A DNA stretch of 64,000 nucleotides from Cerasicoccus frondis (GCA_031296915.1 JAVDPC010000025.1:29233-93232); one strand, 5' to 3'; positions 28,269 to 37,667 are shown, numbered from the stretch's first letter. Notes: generated by a model from the sequence alone, not told the origin. Program-made: numbers and translations.

Positions 28269-28481
28269 GGTCAATGCGTTAGAAAAATTGGGTAATTTTG
28301 ATTCGTTAGGTTAGCAGTGTGTCTGCATGTGTTCAAGTAAAATCAACAGGCTCTGCTAAATCGCGAGACGGCATGCGCGTTGATATAAGTTTGCAATACA
28401 GGCGGAATCGTTGGCATGATGAAGTTGATGGTCAATAGTGTATTCAACGCCAGCCCAAGATTTTAGCAAATTGTAACCTAA

Positions 28482-29240
28482 ATGAAAGTATTGGGCATTG
28501 ACATCGGAGGTTCAGGCACGAAAGCCGCGCTAGTGGATACCCATACGGGGGAATGGTTGACCGAACGGCTTCGACTTGAGACCCCTCAACCAGCAAAATA
28601 CGGAGATTTAGTCACTACTTTGCGCGAGATCACTTCGCATTTTGATTGGAAAGGGCCAATTGGCTGCGGGTTTCCGGGAGTTATTCGTGATCAAGCGATT
28701 TTTACGGCGGCGAATCTTCACAAGAGCTTAGTGGGCAGTCGTTTGGGTGATGATGTAGGAGTTGCCGGGGAACCCGCTTGGTTAATTAATGATGCCGATG
28801 CAGCTGGTTTGGCGGAGGTGCGTTTCGGGTTGGCGAAAGGACGCACTGGCGTTGTGCTGTTTTTGACCGTGGGCACTGGCATTGGCACCGCATTCTTTAC
28901 TGATGGAGTCCTGGTGCCAAATTCTGAGCTTGGGCACCTGATTATGCAAGTTGGCAAGGATCAGTATGTTGAAGCCGAGGATCATGCGGCGGATGCGGTG
29001 CGGCACCGAGAGGATTTAAAATGGCCGGAGTGGGCGAAGCGATTCGATGAATTTCTGCATGCTATCCATGCCCTCACGCAGCCGGACGAGATCATTATCG
29101 GTGGCGGCGTGGCCAAAAAAGGGCATAAATTCCTGCCACACATGAACCCTCCATGCCCCTTGCATCTGGCTACATTACAAAACCGCGCTGGAATAACCGG
29201 CGCGGCTTTGGCGGCGGCTGAGCGTATTGCTAGCCGCTGA
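28482..29240 (+). CDS. ppgK: ROK-family kinase, polyphosphate glucokinase type
   Basis: The 252-residue protein begins VLGIDIGGSGTKAALVDTHTG, the ROK phosphate-binding motif in the form seen in polyphosphate glucokinases. VGTGIGTAFFTDGVLVPNSELGH is the second phosphate site and the sugar-binding strand with the conserved SELGH glutamate. IIIGGGVAKKG matches the end of the fold. The enzyme would phosphorylate glucose to glucose 6-phosphate using polyphosphate or ATP; which donor it prefers cannot be told from sequence alone. It is divergent from the FecR-domain gene with a 213-base gap. Confidence 0.8.
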   Translation: MKVLGIDIGGSGTKAALVDTHTGEWLTERLRLETPQPAKYGDLVTTLREITSHFDWKGPIGCGFPGVIRDQAIFTAANLHKSLVGSRLGDDVGVAGEPAWLINDADAAGLAEVRFGLAKGRTGVVLFLTVGTGIGTAFFTDGVLVPNSELGHLIMQVGKDQYVEAEDHAADAVRHREDLKWPEWAKRFDEFLHAIHALTQPDEIIIGGGVAKKGHKFLPHMNPPCPLHLATLQNRAGITGAALAAAERIASR

Positions 29241-29251
29241 TCATCAAAAGC

Positions 29252-29392
29252 TTAAGCGTGTTCGCCTTGGATGACGAGTACAGCTGCTTCGCCTTCTTTC
29301 TTCTCGTCCTTATCTTTTTTCTGGCAAGGACAGGCAGTGGCGATGCTAGCGCCAAAGGCGACTACGGCGAGGAATGCAATGAGTTTTTTCAT
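29252..29392 (-). CDS. Small secreted cysteine-containing peptide, 46 residues
   Basis: ATG 29392 opens a 46-residue product with a signal peptide (MKKLIAFLAVVAFGASIATA) followed by CPCQKKDKDEKKEGEAAV. A longer reading frame extends upstream to 29710 but overlaps the flavoprotein gene and has no plausible earlier start. The mature peptide of about 26 residues is highly charged and begins with a CPC motif, so metal or thiol chemistry is possible. No family is recognised. Confidence 0.6.
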   Translation of the reverse strand: MKKLIAFLAVVAFGASIATACPCQKKDKDEKKEGEAAVLVIQGEHA

Positions 29393-29541
29393 GGCTGTAA
29401 TGGTATGGTTATCTGATTCGTTTTCAAGCGGGTATCCAAGTTTTTTGAATCCCAACATTAGTTTAGAACCGCAAGCTAGCGATTTTGTTTCCTGATATAT
29501 TAGATTAGCTGCTTTTGCAACCGAATGATGTTCATTAAGCG

Positions 29542-30933
29542 TTAGGATTCCTTGTTGATGAGATCGAGGCAATCTTCCAGGGGGTAGGACCAGATCTCGC
29601 TCAAGGTCGGGTGGTACCAATGAACCTTGAGCAATTGCTCGACAGTGCCGCCGAGACTGACCCCCACGGCGAGCGCGTGAATGAGCTCCGAGGCGTCCTT
29701 GCCAACGCATTCAGCGGCCAGGACTTTGCCGGTCACTTTGTCGACCCAAGTCTTCACGTAGCCGTATTTGGCTTCCATGAGGATGGATTTGCCGTGGTCG
29801 TCGAACGGGTAATCCGCCGATACAAAGTCAATGCCGCGCTGGGTCATCTCGGCCTCAGTCAGGCCGACGTGACCAATCTGGGGATCGGTAAACACCACGC
29901 TCAGCAACGTGTCGTAGTTAACTGGCTCCACCGCCTGACCAAAGGCGTGTTTCGCGGCAAGCTCGCCCTGCATGATGGCGATGTGGACGATCTCATGCGG
30001 CCCGGCGACGTCGCCTGCGGCGTAAATGTGTGGGTTGGTCGTCTGCTGGTTCTCGTTGGTGACGAGGTGTCCGCTTTTGCGTGTTTCCAAGCTGGCGGCT
30101 TCGATAGCTAACCCTGCAGTATTCGGCTTGCGGCCAAGCGCGTTGAACAGGTGTTTGGCTTCGCGGACTAACGTCTCACCGCCGTGTTCGAAGGTGACAC
30201 GGTAACCGTCGTCCGTTTTTTCAACCTGCTTCAGTGCGGTGTCGGTGATCAGCTCGATGCCCTCGTCGCGGAAGGCCTGCTCGACAACCTTTGCCGCTTC
30301 GGGCGAGACTTCTTTCAGAATGTGCGGACTGCGCTGGATCTGGGTGATCTTGCTGCCGGCGCGGTGGAGGAACTGCGCCAGCTCGCAGGCGACAATCCCG
30401 CCGCCGAGCACAATGACCGACTCTGGTAGGAAATCCAGCTCGAGCACATCGTCGCTTGTCCAGACGGGCACGTCGCTCAGGCCGGGCACGGGCGGGAAAT
30501 TCACCACCGAGCCCGTCGCGACCATGATTTTATCCGCCGTTAGGACCGTGCCGTCGTCGAGGGTGACCTCGCGCTCGCCGGTGAACTTCGCCTTGTTGCG
30601 ATACAGCGTGAAGCGGTCGCTCTGGAGCTGCTCCTGGCGGTATTCGGAGAATTCGTCGATCATCCGGAGCTTGCGCTGATGCAGCTCGGGCATGTCGACT
30701 TTGGCGCTGGGGATATCGAGCCCGAACAGCTTGCCTTTCTGGGCGAGGTGGAGGACTTCGGCGGAATAGATCAGCGTCTTCGAAGGCATGCAGCCACGCA
30801 GGATGCACAGGCCGCCGAGGGTCGCCGCGCCGTCGACAATGGCGACGCGGTCGGTGTGTTCGCGTGCCGTGCGCGCTGCGGCGTAGCCACCGCTGCCGCC
30901 GCCGATCACGAGAAAGTCGTAGTGGGTGCTCAT
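29542..30933 (-). CDS. FAD-dependent disulfide oxidoreductase, dihydrolipoamide dehydrogenase/mercuric reductase type
   Basis: The 463-residue protein has an FAD-binding motif at the N-terminus (FLVIGGGSGGYAAARTAREH), the redox-active pair Cys43 and Cys48 in GGLCILRGCMPSKTL, an NAD-binding motif (VIVLGGGIVACELAQFLHRA) and a C-terminal dimerisation domain with the His-Glu pair in HWYHPTLSEIW. The typical dihydrolipoamide dehydrogenase has CVNVGC rather than CILRGC, so this is a relative rather than the classical E3 subunit, and no 2-oxo-acid dehydrogenase genes lie beside it. It probably reduces a small disulfide or a metal ion with NAD(P)H. Confidence 0.85.
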   Translation of the reverse strand: MSTHYDFLVIGGGSGGYAAARTAREHTDRVAIVDGAATLGGLCILRGCMPSKTLIYSAEVLHLAQKGKLFGLDIPSAKVDMPELHQRKLRMIDEFSEYRQEQLQSDRFTLYRNKAKFTGEREVTLDDGTVLTADKIMVATGSVVNFPPVPGLSDVPVWTSDDVLELDFLPESVIVLGGGIVACELAQFLHRAGSKITQIQRSPHILKEVSPEAAKVVEQAFRDEGIELITDTALKQVEKTDDGYRVTFEHGGETLVREAKHLFNALGRKPNTAGLAIEAASLETRKSGHLVTNENQQTTNPHIYAAGDVAGPHEIVHIAIMQGELAAKHAFGQAVEPVNYDTLLSVVFTDPQIGHVGLTEAEMTQRGIDFVSADYPFDDHGKSILMEAKYGYVKTWVDKVTGKVLAAECVGKDASELIHALAVGVSLGGTVEQLLKVHWYHPTLSEIWSYPLEDCLDLINKES

Positions 30934-31068
30934 GGGATTTTTAAAGTTCGTCGCTGGTTAATCGAAGGTGTGTTTGGATACACTACCCACAGTCGGCGGA
31001 TTGTGTAAAACCTGTCATGCAAAAACTAACAGCGCCCTTGTGTCTACCTTGAGCCAGTTGGTTTTGCC

Positions 31069-31116
31069 ATTTTCGCAAAGCGAAAATCTCTCCGGTGAAG
31101 CGGGACGCTTCAGCCG
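31069..31116. repeat. Adjacent hairpins at the 3' end of the HIT gene
   Basis: ATTTTCGC (31069-31076) pairs with GCGAAAAT (31080-31087), and TGAAGCG (31096-31102) pairs with CGCTTCA (31106-31112) with a flanking CCGG pairing. The second hairpin covers the stop codon of the minus-strand HIT gene. They resemble a terminator or a REP-like element, without a good T-run. Confidence 0.4.
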
Positions 31117-31454
31117 GGGGGCCATTGGAGGGAGCGGCCGGCGAGGACGTGGATGTGCAGGTGGGGGACGGCTTCGCCGCCGTCGGGGCCGTTGTTGATG
31201 ACGAGGCGGAAGCCGTTCTCGCCGCCGAACTGGTTGCCCATTTTCCGGGCGATGAGCATTAGGTGGCCGAGCAGAGCTGCATCGGCGTCAGCGGATTCGC
31301 CGATGCGCACGATGAGCTTTTTCGGGATGACGAGCAGGTGCGTGGGGGCTTGGGGGGCGATGTCGCGAAAGGCGAGGCACTGGTCATCCTCGTATTCGAT
31401 GGTCGCCGGGATTTCCCGGTCGATGATCTTTTGGAAAATGGTTTTCTCGGGCAT
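31110..31454 (-). CDS. HIT-family nucleotide-binding protein
   Basis: The 114-residue product is of normal length for bacterial HIT (HINT-like) hydrolases, which cleave nucleoside phosphoramidates and related nucleotides. The histidine triad is visible at the C-terminus as VPHLHIHVLAG, and IEYEDDQCLAFRDIAPQAPT is the matching N-terminal region. The gene stands alone, 121 bases downstream of the hypothetical gene at 31576. Confidence 0.92.
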   Translation of the reverse strand: MPEKTIFQKIIDREIPATIEYEDDQCLAFRDIAPQAPTHLLVIPKKLIVRIGESADADAALLGHLMLIARKMGNQFGGENGFRLVINNGPDGGEAVPHLHIHVLAGRSLQWPPG

Positions 31455-31575
31455 GATGGCTTAACGTACTCTGATGCGTGGTTATGGTGCTTGATTCGAG
31501 TTCAGTAAACAACTCCCTTATAATGCAGACGAGCCTAGAACCAAGTAAGAAGCAACAGCGTTTAGGACGAATCGG

Positions 31576-32082
31576 TTAAACAAACACCAAGCGCAGGCGA
31601 GTTTTGCTGGAGGAATATTTGGCGGCGAGCTGTTCGATGTAATCCTGCGAATGGTTGTAAGTCTGCTGACGCTTGCTGGTGAAGTAGCGCCCTGGGGGGC
31701 AGACGCTGCGACGCAAACCGGTGATCAGGATGATTGCCTCGCGACAGCCGCCGACCTTACGCAGGGCCTGCATGATCGCGGGGCGGAGGAACAAGGGATC
31801 ATCGTCCGCCCCAGTGAGGTCGCAATGAGCGACGCCGGTATGGCGGCTGCCCTGTAGGTGGAGACTGAGCAGTTTTTCGACGACTTTGTTGAGCTCGGTG
31901 AGGTCGCTGTCGTTGTTGCGCTGGGCGAACTCGACCGCTGACTGTATTTGTGTGGCCAGCTCTGCATCGCTCTCTGTGGCGAGGTGGAGCAATTGGTTGA
32001 GCGCCTGTAAGTCGATCACAGGTGGGTCACCTGGTGCATTTGCGCCTGATTCTTCGTGCTTGGTTGAGGAGTTAGACGGCAT
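31576..32082 (-). CDS. Hypothetical protein upstream of the HIT gene
   Basis: The 168-residue product has no signal peptide. It has a helical first half (LQALNQLLHLATESDAELAT) and a second half with two cysteines in VGGCREAIILITGLRRSVCP. No family is recognised. It lies about 60 bases downstream of nrdR on the same strand and may be co-transcribed with it. Part of the evidence for coding is the long frame and the absence of a better frame on either strand. Confidence 0.55.
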   Translation of the reverse strand: MPSNSSTKHEESGANAPGDPPVIDLQALNQLLHLATESDAELATQIQSAVEFAQRNNDSDLTELNKVVEKLLSLHLQGSRHTGVAHCDLTGADDDPLFLRPAIMQALRKVGGCREAIILITGLRRSVCPPGRYFTSKRQQTYNHSQDYIEQLAAKYSSSKTRLRLVFV

Positions 32083-32144
32083 GGATTGCGCTCTTTATTA
32101 ATCAACCAGAAACCAGGGACTAAGAACCAACGAAATTGCCGTGT

Positions 32145-32600
32145 TTACCGGACGACTTTGAGTTCGCTGATTTCGGCAGCGAGTTCTTCGATGTCACGGA
32201 AGTCCTTGTAGACGCTGGCAAAGCGAACGTAGGCGATTTGATCAATTTCCTTCAGGCGGCGCATGATGTATTCACCAATGGCCTCGCTGGGGATTTCGTT
32301 GCCGAACTCTCGTTCGAGCTCGTCGATGATTTCGACGATCATCATCTCGATTTGCTCGGCTTCGATGGGCCGCTTTTCGGCGGCGCGGCGAATGCCCGCG
32401 AGCATTTTGGCGCGATCAAACTCTTCGCGCGCGCCGTTGCGTTTGACGACGACCAAGCCCTCACGCAGGATTTCTTCGATCGTCGTGAAGCGATAACCGC
32501 AGCCCAGACATTGGCGGCGTCGGCGGATGGACAGGTTATTCTTGCCCAGGCGGGTGTCCAACACCTTGGTGTCGGCGTGTGTGCATTTGGGACACTGCAT
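32145..32600 (-). CDS. nrdR: Transcriptional repressor NrdR
   Basis: NrdR represses ribonucleotide reductase genes when dATP is high. The 151-residue protein has an N-terminal zinc ribbon with Cys3, Cys6, Cys31 and Cys34 (CPKC and [10 protein letters not shown]) and an ATP-cone domain over about residues 49-139 ([20 protein letters not shown] and [20 protein letters not shown]). Length and motifs match the family throughout. It lies 31 bases downstream of trpG on the same strand. Confidence 0.97.
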   Translation of the reverse strand: MQCPKCTHADTKVLDTRLGKNNLSIRRRRQCLGCGYRFTTIEEILREGLVVVKRNGAREEFDRAKMLAGIRRAAEKRPIEAEQIEMMIVEIIDELEREFGNEIPSEAIGEYIMRRLKEIDQIAYVRFASVYKDFRDIEELAAEISELKVVR

Positions 32601-32638
32601 GATCTAACAGATGAGCAATCGGGGAATCGGCGGCCTGC

Positions 32639-33232
32639 TCAATTGGCCGACAGTTTGAGGAAATTTTCCAGTAGCTTCATGCCATGGGCGGTCGCATAGG
32701 ACTCCGGGTGGAACTGAACACCGTAGATCGGGAGCTCCTTATGACGCATGCCCATGATTTCGTTGGCGCTGTCTGCGTAGTCCGGGTCGTCCACCCAAGC
32801 GGTGACTTCGAGTGAATCGGGCAAGGTTGCCTTCTCCACGAGCAGGGAGTGATAGCGAGTGGCGGGGAAATCCTGAGGCAGGCCGTTAAAGACGTCGCTG
32901 TCGGTGTGCTTGACGGGGGAGGTCTTGCCATGCATCAGGCGGTTCGCGCGAATTACGTTACCGCCGAAATACTGGCCTATGCACTGGTGCCCCAGGCAAA
33001 CGCCCAGTAGTGGCACTTTGCCCGCAAAGGCTTCGATCATCGCGAGACTGACTCCAGCTTCGGTTGGGGAGCATGGTCCGGGTGAGAGCAGCACACGCTC
33101 AGGTTTGAGTGCAAGCGCTTCATCTGGCGTAATTTCGTTATTACGGTAAACACGCTGCTCCACCCCGAGCTGTCCAAAATATTGGACTAGGTTATAGGTG
33201 AAGGAGTCAAAGTTGTCGATAACCAGAAGCAT
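32639..33232 (-). CDS. trpG: Anthranilate/aminodeoxychorismate synthase glutamine amidotransferase subunit
   Basis: ATG 33232 opens [20 protein letters not shown], the usual N-terminus; an upstream start at 33265 is not needed. The 197-residue protein is a class I glutamine amidotransferase with the catalytic Cys79 in [10 protein letters not shown] and the His175-Glu177 pair in QFHPES. It supplies ammonia from glutamine to a synthase subunit making anthranilate (tryptophan) or aminodeoxychorismate (folate). The synthase subunit is not in the window, so trpG and pabA roles cannot be separated, and in many bacteria one protein serves both. Confidence 0.92.
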   Translation of the reverse strand: MLLVIDNFDSFTYNLVQYFGQLGVEQRVYRNNEITPDEALALKPERVLLSPGPCSPTEAGVSLAMIEAFAGKVPLLGVCLGHQCIGQYFGGNVIRANRLMHGKTSPVKHTDSDVFNGLPQDFPATRYHSLLVEKATLPDSLEVTAWVDDPDYADSANEIMGMRHKELPIYGVQFHPESYATAHGMKLLENFLKLSAN

Positions 33233-33627
33233 AATTTCAATCCAGCAAATTGCCGATGGGGCCACAAATAGTCAATATCGGACTTGCACCACTAAATGTG
33301 GGGTGTTCGGGGCGGAAATTCACGTCAAATCGTCTTTCCGGACTGGATCGGCGATTTCGCGTCCTACTTTGGAATCGATTGAGGAGTCAGAGTGCTTTGC
33401 TGACATGGGCTTTATGGTCTATATTAATTTTCGTTAAGAATGCATGGGGTGTTCTCCCGCTCCTTGTCGGTGAAATGCAAATTGCTTATCAATAGATGCT
33501 TGTGTATTTTTCTGCGCAGGGTCAATTAGCCCTATTTGTTAAAAAACTGCTAAAGGATGGGGTGAATTGTATGTGCATCAACGCTTGACCCCGGCGCTTT
33601 CTATGATCTCCCTTTTTCACTTTACGT
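33233..33627. promoter_or_regulatory. 395-base intergenic region upstream of tgt
   Basis: No gene was found. A possible promoter is TTGCTT (33482-33487) and TATTTT (33505-33510) with 17-base spacing. The predicted transcript would begin with a small hairpin (AGGG and CCCT around 33519-33534) and an A-rich stretch ending in a strong Shine-Dalgarno-like AAAGGATGGGG, which precedes a five-codon reading frame ATG TGC ATC AAC GCT TGA (33571-33588). The tgt start itself, at 33628, has no Shine-Dalgarno. Confidence 0.35.
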
Positions 33628-34755
33628 ATGGCAGAATCCTTTCAGCTCCTGGTGGGCGAGGCCAATGGGCCACGCCGCGGGCGTCTCTTTACGCGACATG
33701 GCGCGGTGGAGACGCCTATCTTCATGCCCGTTGGCACCCAGGCCACGGTCAAGGCGCTGACGCCTGCCCAAGTTGAAGAAGTGGGTTCACAGATCATTCT
33801 GGGAAATACTTACCACCTGAACTTACGACCTGGGTCGGAGCTTGTCGCGCAAATGGGTGGATTGCATCAGTTCATGGCGTGGGATAAGCCCATACTGACT
33901 GACAGCGGTGGTTTTCAAGTGTTTAGCTTGGCTAAGTTGCGCAAGATTAGCGAGCAGGGCATCTCTTTCCAGAGCCACATCGACGGGCGCAAGATTTTCC
34001 TCGGTCCACGTGAATGTTTTGATATCCAACGCAATCTCGGAACGGACATCGCCATGGTGCTCGACGAATGCCCGCCTTTTCCCTGCGATGAAAAGGACTG
34101 CCGTTCCGCCGTAGACCGTACGATTCGTTGGGCGCGTCAATTTAAGGAAATCGCCGCCGGAGAGGGCTGGCTTGATGCTGGCCATCACGCCTTTGGCATT
34201 GTGCAGGGCTCAGTTTTTGAGGATCAACGCAAAGAATGTGCGCAGGCTCTGGTGGATATTGGCTTCCCTGGCTATGCCGTGGGCGGAGTCAGCGTTGGCG
34301 AGCCCGAGCCTGAAATGCTGCGCCAAGTCGCTGCAAGCATCCCCGAACTGCCCGCCGACAAGCCGCGCTACGTCATGGGGGTTGGCACCCCGCCGCAACT
34401 CCTGAAAATGATTGCCCTCGGGGCCGACATGTTCGACTGCGTTATGCCCACACGCCTGGCGCGACACGCTAACGTTTTCACACCAAACGGAACCATTAAC
34501 CTACGCAATGAACGATTCAAATTAGACGAATCTCCCATCGTCGAAGGGCTGGACAATTACACGTGCCGGACCTTCAGCCGCGCATATCTGCGGCACCTCG
34601 TGATGGCCAATGAACTGCTGGCCCACACTCTGCTCTCACTGCATAACGTGCATTTTTTCCTCGATTTGATGCGTCAAGCCCGTGAACACATTGAGGCGGG
34701 CGACTTCCAGGAATGGAGTAATCAATGGATGGAATGCTACTTATCAGAAGAGTAG
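33628..34755 (+). CDS. tgt: tRNA-guanine (queuine) transglycosylase
   Basis: Tgt exchanges guanine 34 for preQ1 in the anticodon of Asp, Asn, His and Tyr tRNAs, on the path to queuosine. The 375-residue protein has the general acid/base Asp92 in DSGGFQVFSL and the nucleophile Asp270 in MFDCVMPTR. The zinc site is unusual: E. coli numbering Cys302, Cys304, Cys307 and His333 corresponds here to Leu308, Asn310, Cys313 and His339, so two of four ligands are lost. Other queuosine genes are not in the window. A short upstream reading frame and a structured leader precede it. Confidence 0.95.
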   Translation: MAESFQLLVGEANGPRRGRLFTRHGAVETPIFMPVGTQATVKALTPAQVEEVGSQIILGNTYHLNLRPGSELVAQMGGLHQFMAWDKPILTDSGGFQVFSLAKLRKISEQGISFQSHIDGRKIFLGPRECFDIQRNLGTDIAMVLDECPPFPCDEKDCRSAVDRTIRWARQFKEIAAGEGWLDAGHHAFGIVQGSVFEDQRKECAQALVDIGFPGYAVGGVSVGEPEPEMLRQVAASIPELPADKPRYVMGVGTPPQLLKMIALGADMFDCVMPTRLARHANVFTPNGTINLRNERFKLDESPIVEGLDNYTCRTFSRAYLRHLVMANELLAHTLLSLHNVHFFLDLMRQAREHIEAGDFQEWSNQWMECYLSEE

Positions 34756-34852
34756 GACATCGCTTCGAGCTGACTTAAGGGCAGCCCTGCATTAAGGGGT
34801 GGACTTTAGTTAGCTTTTGTTTCAAGATTTTCACTAACGCCAATCTCCACAA

Positions 34853-35542
34853 ATGTCTCCCACACAAATACTCATTATCGAAGGGGTAGAGCTGACGCGT
34901 ATCGGCTTGCGCACTTTGATCACCGAGCGAACTGACTATGAAATAGTCGGCGAAGTCGGTGATATCGATGCAGCCCAGTCGCTATACGATCAATTAACGC
35001 CGGATATCGTCTTAATGGACGCCATGCTGCCAGACCGTAGCGGTTTGGAATTTTGTCGCTACGTTCGGGACTCCGCCAAACCAGCAAAGCTGTTCGTCAT
35101 CAGCTCCAGCACCGATCGCCACAGTTTGATCGAAGCCTTTTCACTAGGGGTTGAGGGCTTTGTCCTCAAAGATATCTCTGGTGACGAGCTGATCCAGTCC
35201 TTAAAGCAGGTACTGGCAGGCAAGCCAGTGCTCGCGCCGGAAATCGCCGAATGCGTTGTCGAACACATGCGCGCTGGCGGCGGCCGGGGCAGTGGTCAGC
35301 ACGCCCACGAGATCGATTCGCTCAGCGTGCAAGAGCGTCGGGTGCTGGAACTCGTCGCCCGTGGCATGTCGAATCGCCAAGTCGCCGACAAATTAAACCT
35401 GAGCGAGAAAACGGTGAAGAACTACTTCAGCAGCGTGCTGAGCAAGCTCAACGCCAACCGCCGTACGGAGGCTGCCGCGATGTTCTGGGACTACCAGCAA
35501 AAGGGCAACCCGACCGTCAGCGCTCTCTCTGGCGCCTTCTAG
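34853..35542 (+). CDS. Orphan NarL/LuxR-type response regulator
   Basis: The 229-residue product has an N-terminal receiver domain and a C-terminal LuxR-type helix-turn-helix (about residues 160-215, LSVQERRVLELVARGMSNRQ and LSEKTVKNYFSSVLSKLNAN). The phosphoacceptor Asp56 (DIVLMDAMLPD) and Lys106 (GFVLKDIS) are present, but the acidic pair at the start of the receiver is Glu10-Gly11 instead of two acidic residues, so phosphorylation or Mg2+ binding may be altered. No histidine kinase is next to it. Its targets are unknown. Confidence 0.88.
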   Translation: MSPTQILIIEGVELTRIGLRTLITERTDYEIVGEVGDIDAAQSLYDQLTPDIVLMDAMLPDRSGLEFCRYVRDSAKPAKLFVISSSTDRHSLIEAFSLGVEGFVLKDISGDELIQSLKQVLAGKPVLAPEIAECVVEHMRAGGGRGSGQHAHEIDSLSVQERRVLELVARGMSNRQVADKLNLSEKTVKNYFSSVLSKLNANRRTEAAAMFWDYQQKGNPTVSALSGAF

Positions 35543-35583
35543 CGGACGTCAGGCGTCCGTTAAATTAACTTTGGTCATCCACG

Positions 35584-35610
35584 AGCTTCGCCAATGATGT
35601 TGGCGAAGCT
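35584..35610. repeat. Perfect inverted repeat upstream of glnS
   Basis: AGCTTCGCCAA (35584-35594) pairs perfectly with TTGGCGAAGCT (35600-35610) around TGATG. No T-run follows, so it is not a typical terminator. It lies between the response regulator and glnS and may be a transcript-end structure or a regulatory leader. Confidence 0.5.
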
Positions 35611-35734
35611 TGGTGGTGGCTTTGTGTCTGGCAATGCGTTGGCGCAAAGATACGGAAGGCTATGGCGAGAATTGATTCTCCCGCATCGCAGCCTTGCGCT
35701 GGGTTGTGGGGATGTCTAAACCAACTCCATATTT

Positions 35735-37486
35735 ATGTCCGAAACAGAGACCCAGACTTCCAATTTTATTCGTGATATCGTCATCGCTGACCGTGAATCC
35801 GGTCTCCACGATGGGCGTGTGCAGACGCGTTTTCCGCCCGAGCCCAATGGCTATCTCCACATTGGCCATAGCAAAAGCATTTGCTTGAACTTCGGTCTCG
35901 CGCAGGAGTTTGGGGGGCAGTGCAATCTTCGTTTTGACGACACCAATCCGGAAAAAGAAGAGGTTGAATATGTCGATTCCATTAAGGCTGATGTGCAGTG
36001 GCTCGGCTTTACTTGGGCGCGTGAATGCTTTGCGTCCGACTATTTTCAGCAGCTCTATGATTGGGCTGAGAAACTGATCGAAGAAGGCAAGGCTTACGTC
36101 TGTGACCTCAATGCAGAGGAGACGCGCGCCTATCGCGGCACGCTGACCGAGCCTGGCCAGCCAAGCCCATTTCGTGATCGATCCGTGAAAGAAAACCTGG
36201 ACCTCTTTCGCCGCATGCGGGCGGGGGAGTTCGAAGACGGCGCTCGCACCCTGCGCGCGAAGATCGACATGGCCAGCCCAAACTTGAACCTGCGCGATCC
36301 CGTGCTCTACCGCATTAAGCACGCCGAGCATCACCGCACGGGCAACGAATGGCCGATCTACCCAAGCTACGACTACACGCATGGCCAGAGCGACTCGCTG
36401 GAGGAGGTGACGCACTCTATCTGCACGCTGGAATTCGAATCCCACAAGCCGCTCTACAACTGGTTCATCAGTGAACTGGGGATTTTCCCCTCCAGACAAT
36501 ACGAGTTTGCGCGCCTCAACCTGAACTACACCGTCATGAGCAAGCGTAAGCTGCTTCACTTGGTGAAGGAAGGTCATGTAAATGGCTGGGATGACCCACG
36601 GATGCCAACGATCTCCGGCGCCCGTCGCCGCGGCATTCCGGCGCTCGCGTTTCGCCGCTTCTGCGAGACGATTGGCGTGACGAAGTTTAACGGCCAGACG
36701 GACATCGCCTTGTTCGAGCACACCATTCGCGACGTGCTCAACTCGCGTGCGCCCCGCCGCATGGCCGTGCTCAACCCGATCAAGGTCACGCTGACGAATT
36801 ACCCGGAAGACAAGACCGAGCTGATGGAGGCCATCAACAACCCGGAAGACGAATCGGCCGGCAGCCGTGAGATCCCCTTTGGCCGCACGCTTTACATCGA
36901 TCAGGATGACTTCATGGAAGACGCGCCGAAGAAATTCTTCCGCCTTACGACTGGGGGAGAGGTGCGTCTGCGCAACGCCTACGTGATCAAATGCGAGGAA
37001 GTCCTCAAGGACAATTCCGGCGCCATCACCGAACTCAAGTGCACAGTGGACTTTGACACGCTCGGTAAGAATCCAGAAGGGCGCAAAGTGAAGGGCGTGA
37101 TTCACTGGGTTAGCGCTCAACATGCTGTAGCCGCCGAGGTGCGTCTTTATGATCGCCTCTTCACGGAGGAGAAACCGGAGGCGGACAAGGAGCGCAGCTA
37201 CATGGAGTTTCTTAATCCGGATTCCCTGCAGGTCATCGAAGCGATGCTTGAGCCTGCTTTGGCTGATGACGCCGCTGGAACGCTGGCGCAAATCGAGGCT
37301 GGCGCAGAGACGCCACTGCGCGAGGACGGGAGTACGGGCGACGCCATGCGCCCGCTCTACGCCAGTGATTTACGGGTGCAATTCGAGCGCGTGGGCTACT
37401 TCTGCCTGGATCCGGATTCTACGACTGAAAAGCTGGTTTTCAACCGCACGGTGGCGCTCAAGGATTCCTGGGCTAAGCGTAAGTAG
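35735..37486 (+). CDS. glnS: Glutaminyl-tRNA synthetase
   Basis: The 583-residue class I enzyme charges tRNA-Gln with glutamine. The HIGH motif is at 42-45 ([13 protein letters not shown]), preceded by FPPEPNGY, and the KMSKS equivalent is VMSKRKL near residue 268. [15 protein letters not shown] and the C-terminal anticodon-binding barrels follow the E. coli pattern. GlnRS is unusual in bacteria outside proteobacteria and a few other groups, and gatA and gatC are also present in this window, which suggests that the amidotransferase serves tRNA-Asn here. Confidence 0.96.
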   Translation: MSETETQTSNFIRDIVIADRESGLHDGRVQTRFPPEPNGYLHIGHSKSICLNFGLAQEFGGQCNLRFDDTNPEKEEVEYVDSIKADVQWLGFTWARECFASDYFQQLYDWAEKLIEEGKAYVCDLNAEETRAYRGTLTEPGQPSPFRDRSVKENLDLFRRMRAGEFEDGARTLRAKIDMASPNLNLRDPVLYRIKHAEHHRTGNEWPIYPSYDYTHGQSDSLEEVTHSICTLEFESHKPLYNWFISELGIFPSRQYEFARLNLNYTVMSKRKLLHLVKEGHVNGWDDPRMPTISGARRRGIPALAFRRFCETIGVTKFNGQTDIALFEHTIRDVLNSRAPRRMAVLNPIKVTLTNYPEDKTELMEAINNPEDESAGSREIPFGRTLYIDQDDFMEDAPKKFFRLTTGGEVRLRNAYVIKCEEVLKDNSGAITELKCTVDFDTLGKNPEGRKVKGVIHWVSAQHAVAAEVRLYDRLFTEEKPEADKERSYMEFLNPDSLQVIEAMLEPALADDAAGTLAQIEAGAETPLREDGSTGDAMRPLYASDLRVQFERVGYFCLDPDSTTEKLVFNRTVALKDSWAKRK

Positions 37487-37667
37487 TTGGTCCTCATGGC
37501 CCTAGCGGGTAGGGGAAGCCTCCCTGATCGTCAAATCATTGTAATTCCGCATTGGGATGCGGGAATTCTCCCTGTTTTACACTCTTTTGACGGTATTGGA
37601 GTTTGCCGAATGGCCTTAATCCAGCTATTAATTATTTGTTAATTTAAATCCGGTAAATCCCCCCGTT

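Noticed and set aside
33519-33560. A canonical preQ1-I riboswitch before tgt
   Set aside because: The hairpin, the A-rich tail and the location fit, but the loop leaves no room for the conserved ligand-binding cytosine between the pseudoknot and stem. It is reported only as a leader of interest.
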